Positions 6,909-7,046 of a stretch of 7,046 nt of DNA are shown in pieces. Below the pieces are notes generated by a model. It was given only the letters and a program-made list of their open reading frames with translations, did no database searches and was not told the origin of the DNA. Origin of the DNA: an uncultured Bacteroidota bacterium (lineage in GTDB: Bacteria > Bacteroidota > Bacteroidia > Bacteroidales > 4484-276). The stretch spans positions 1 through 7,046 of the forward strand of contig CAIYZW010001016.1 of NCBI GenBank assembly GCA_903930725.1, in the 5' to 3' direction. Position numbers and translations under genes: made by a program. Each line of letters opens with the position of its first letter. The stretch's first letter is position 1.

Positions 6909-6945
6909 AAACATCAAAACTCAAAAAACAAATCACAAACTCAAC
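6909..6945. other. A/C-rich spacer without G between flavoprotein gene and IS end
   Basis: Thirty-seven bases between the stop codon and the putative IS end contain no G and only four T, built from CAAA/TCAAA-like words. No hairpin terminator is present. It could be ordinary low-complexity intergenic DNA or the remains of a region interrupted by the insertion. Confidence 0.4.
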
Positions 6946-7046
6946 TGTCCTATCATGAAATAGGTTGACAAAAGTATTGTTAATAACTTTAAATGTCAAC
7001 TTATGAAAGAAGAAAAATCGACACGGCATTTTAGCGAAGCCTTCAA
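6946..7046 (+). mobile_element. left end of a putative IS3-family insertion sequence (cut by window edge)
   Basis: The block begins TGTCCTATCATGAAATAGG, starting with the TG typical of IS3-family termini, and is followed 57 bases later by an OrfA-like transposase start. It holds nested inverted repeats: CCTAT (6949-6953) with ATAGG (6960-6964), and GTTGACA (6964-6970) with TGTCAAC (6994-7000), the latter also enclosing AAAGT and ACTTT (6971-6975, 6986-6990). A possible promoter for the transposase is TTG at 6965 with TAACTTTA at 6984, near TAnnTTTG. The exact terminus and target duplication cannot be proved because the other end is outside the window. Confidence 0.55.
7003..7046 (+). CDS. start of IS3-type transposase OrfA (3' end outside window)
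   Basis: An ATG at 7003 opens a frame reading MKEEKSTRHFSEAFK to the window edge. The basic start followed by (R)HFSEAFK resembles the first helix of the HTH_Tnp_1 domain of IS3/IS911-type OrfA proteins (K/RRHFSxEFKxxVV). Only about 14 codons are visible, so the family call leans on this motif plus the IS-like sequence just upstream. OrfA would bind the IS ends and, in IS3 elements, is fused to OrfB by a frameshift to give the active transposase. Neither can be seen here. An unrelated helix-turn-helix protein remains possible. Confidence 0.55.
   Translation, partial: MKEEKSTRHFSEAF

Overview
The window looks like chromosomal DNA of a Bacteroidota member. A Bacteroidales/Marinilabiliales-type organism is possible, but the sequence does not settle the order. 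The reasons are A/T-rich intergenic DNA, A-rich leaders in place of strong Shine-Dalgarno sequences, TAnnTTTG-type -7 promoter boxes ahead of two genes, lipoproteins with Bacteroidota-like signal peptides, and a GC-rich AGT-heptad tandem array between genes. No rRNA, tRNA or CRISPR array is seen, and no intrinsic terminator is convincing.

Layout, left to right. Positions 1-2890 hold two minus-strand lipoprotein genes that overlap by an ATGA: a TPR-repeat protein with a CsgG/LpoB-like C-terminal domain (1262-2890) and, downstream of it, an LPP20-family lipoprotein (1-1265) that runs off the left edge. Next on the minus strand, after a gap of about 200 bp, is a DnaQ-type exonuclease fused to a UvrC/Cho-like GIY-YIG nuclease (3088-4455). 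A 108-bp gap, mostly a ten-unit heptanucleotide array (4476-4548), separates it from a class C beta-lactamase-fold/NylB-like serine hydrolase with a lipoprotein-like N-terminus (4564-5703). A divergent intergenic region carries a promoter-like box on each side and leads to a plus-strand dihydroorotate dehydrogenase-like flavoprotein (5922-6908). That protein lacks the SCPN active-site motif of true PyrD. The right edge cuts into what looks like an IS3-family insertion sequence: a TG-starting end, nested inverted repeats and the first codons of an OrfA-like transposase.

How the genes relate. Only the two lipoproteins have sequence support for acting together: overlapping start and stop, shared lipobox signals, and families that occur together in outer-membrane assemblies elsewhere. 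The nuclease fusion (DNA repair), the serine hydrolase (cell envelope) and the flavoprotein look like independent housekeeping or accessory genes.

There is no obvious defence island or new multi-gene system. The items most worth a second look are the coupled CsgG-like/LPP20 lipoprotein pair, the exonuclease/GIY-YIG fusion with a probable iron-sulfur cysteine set, the flavoprotein with an altered active-site loop, and the heptad array, which produces a false N-terminal extension on the nuclease.
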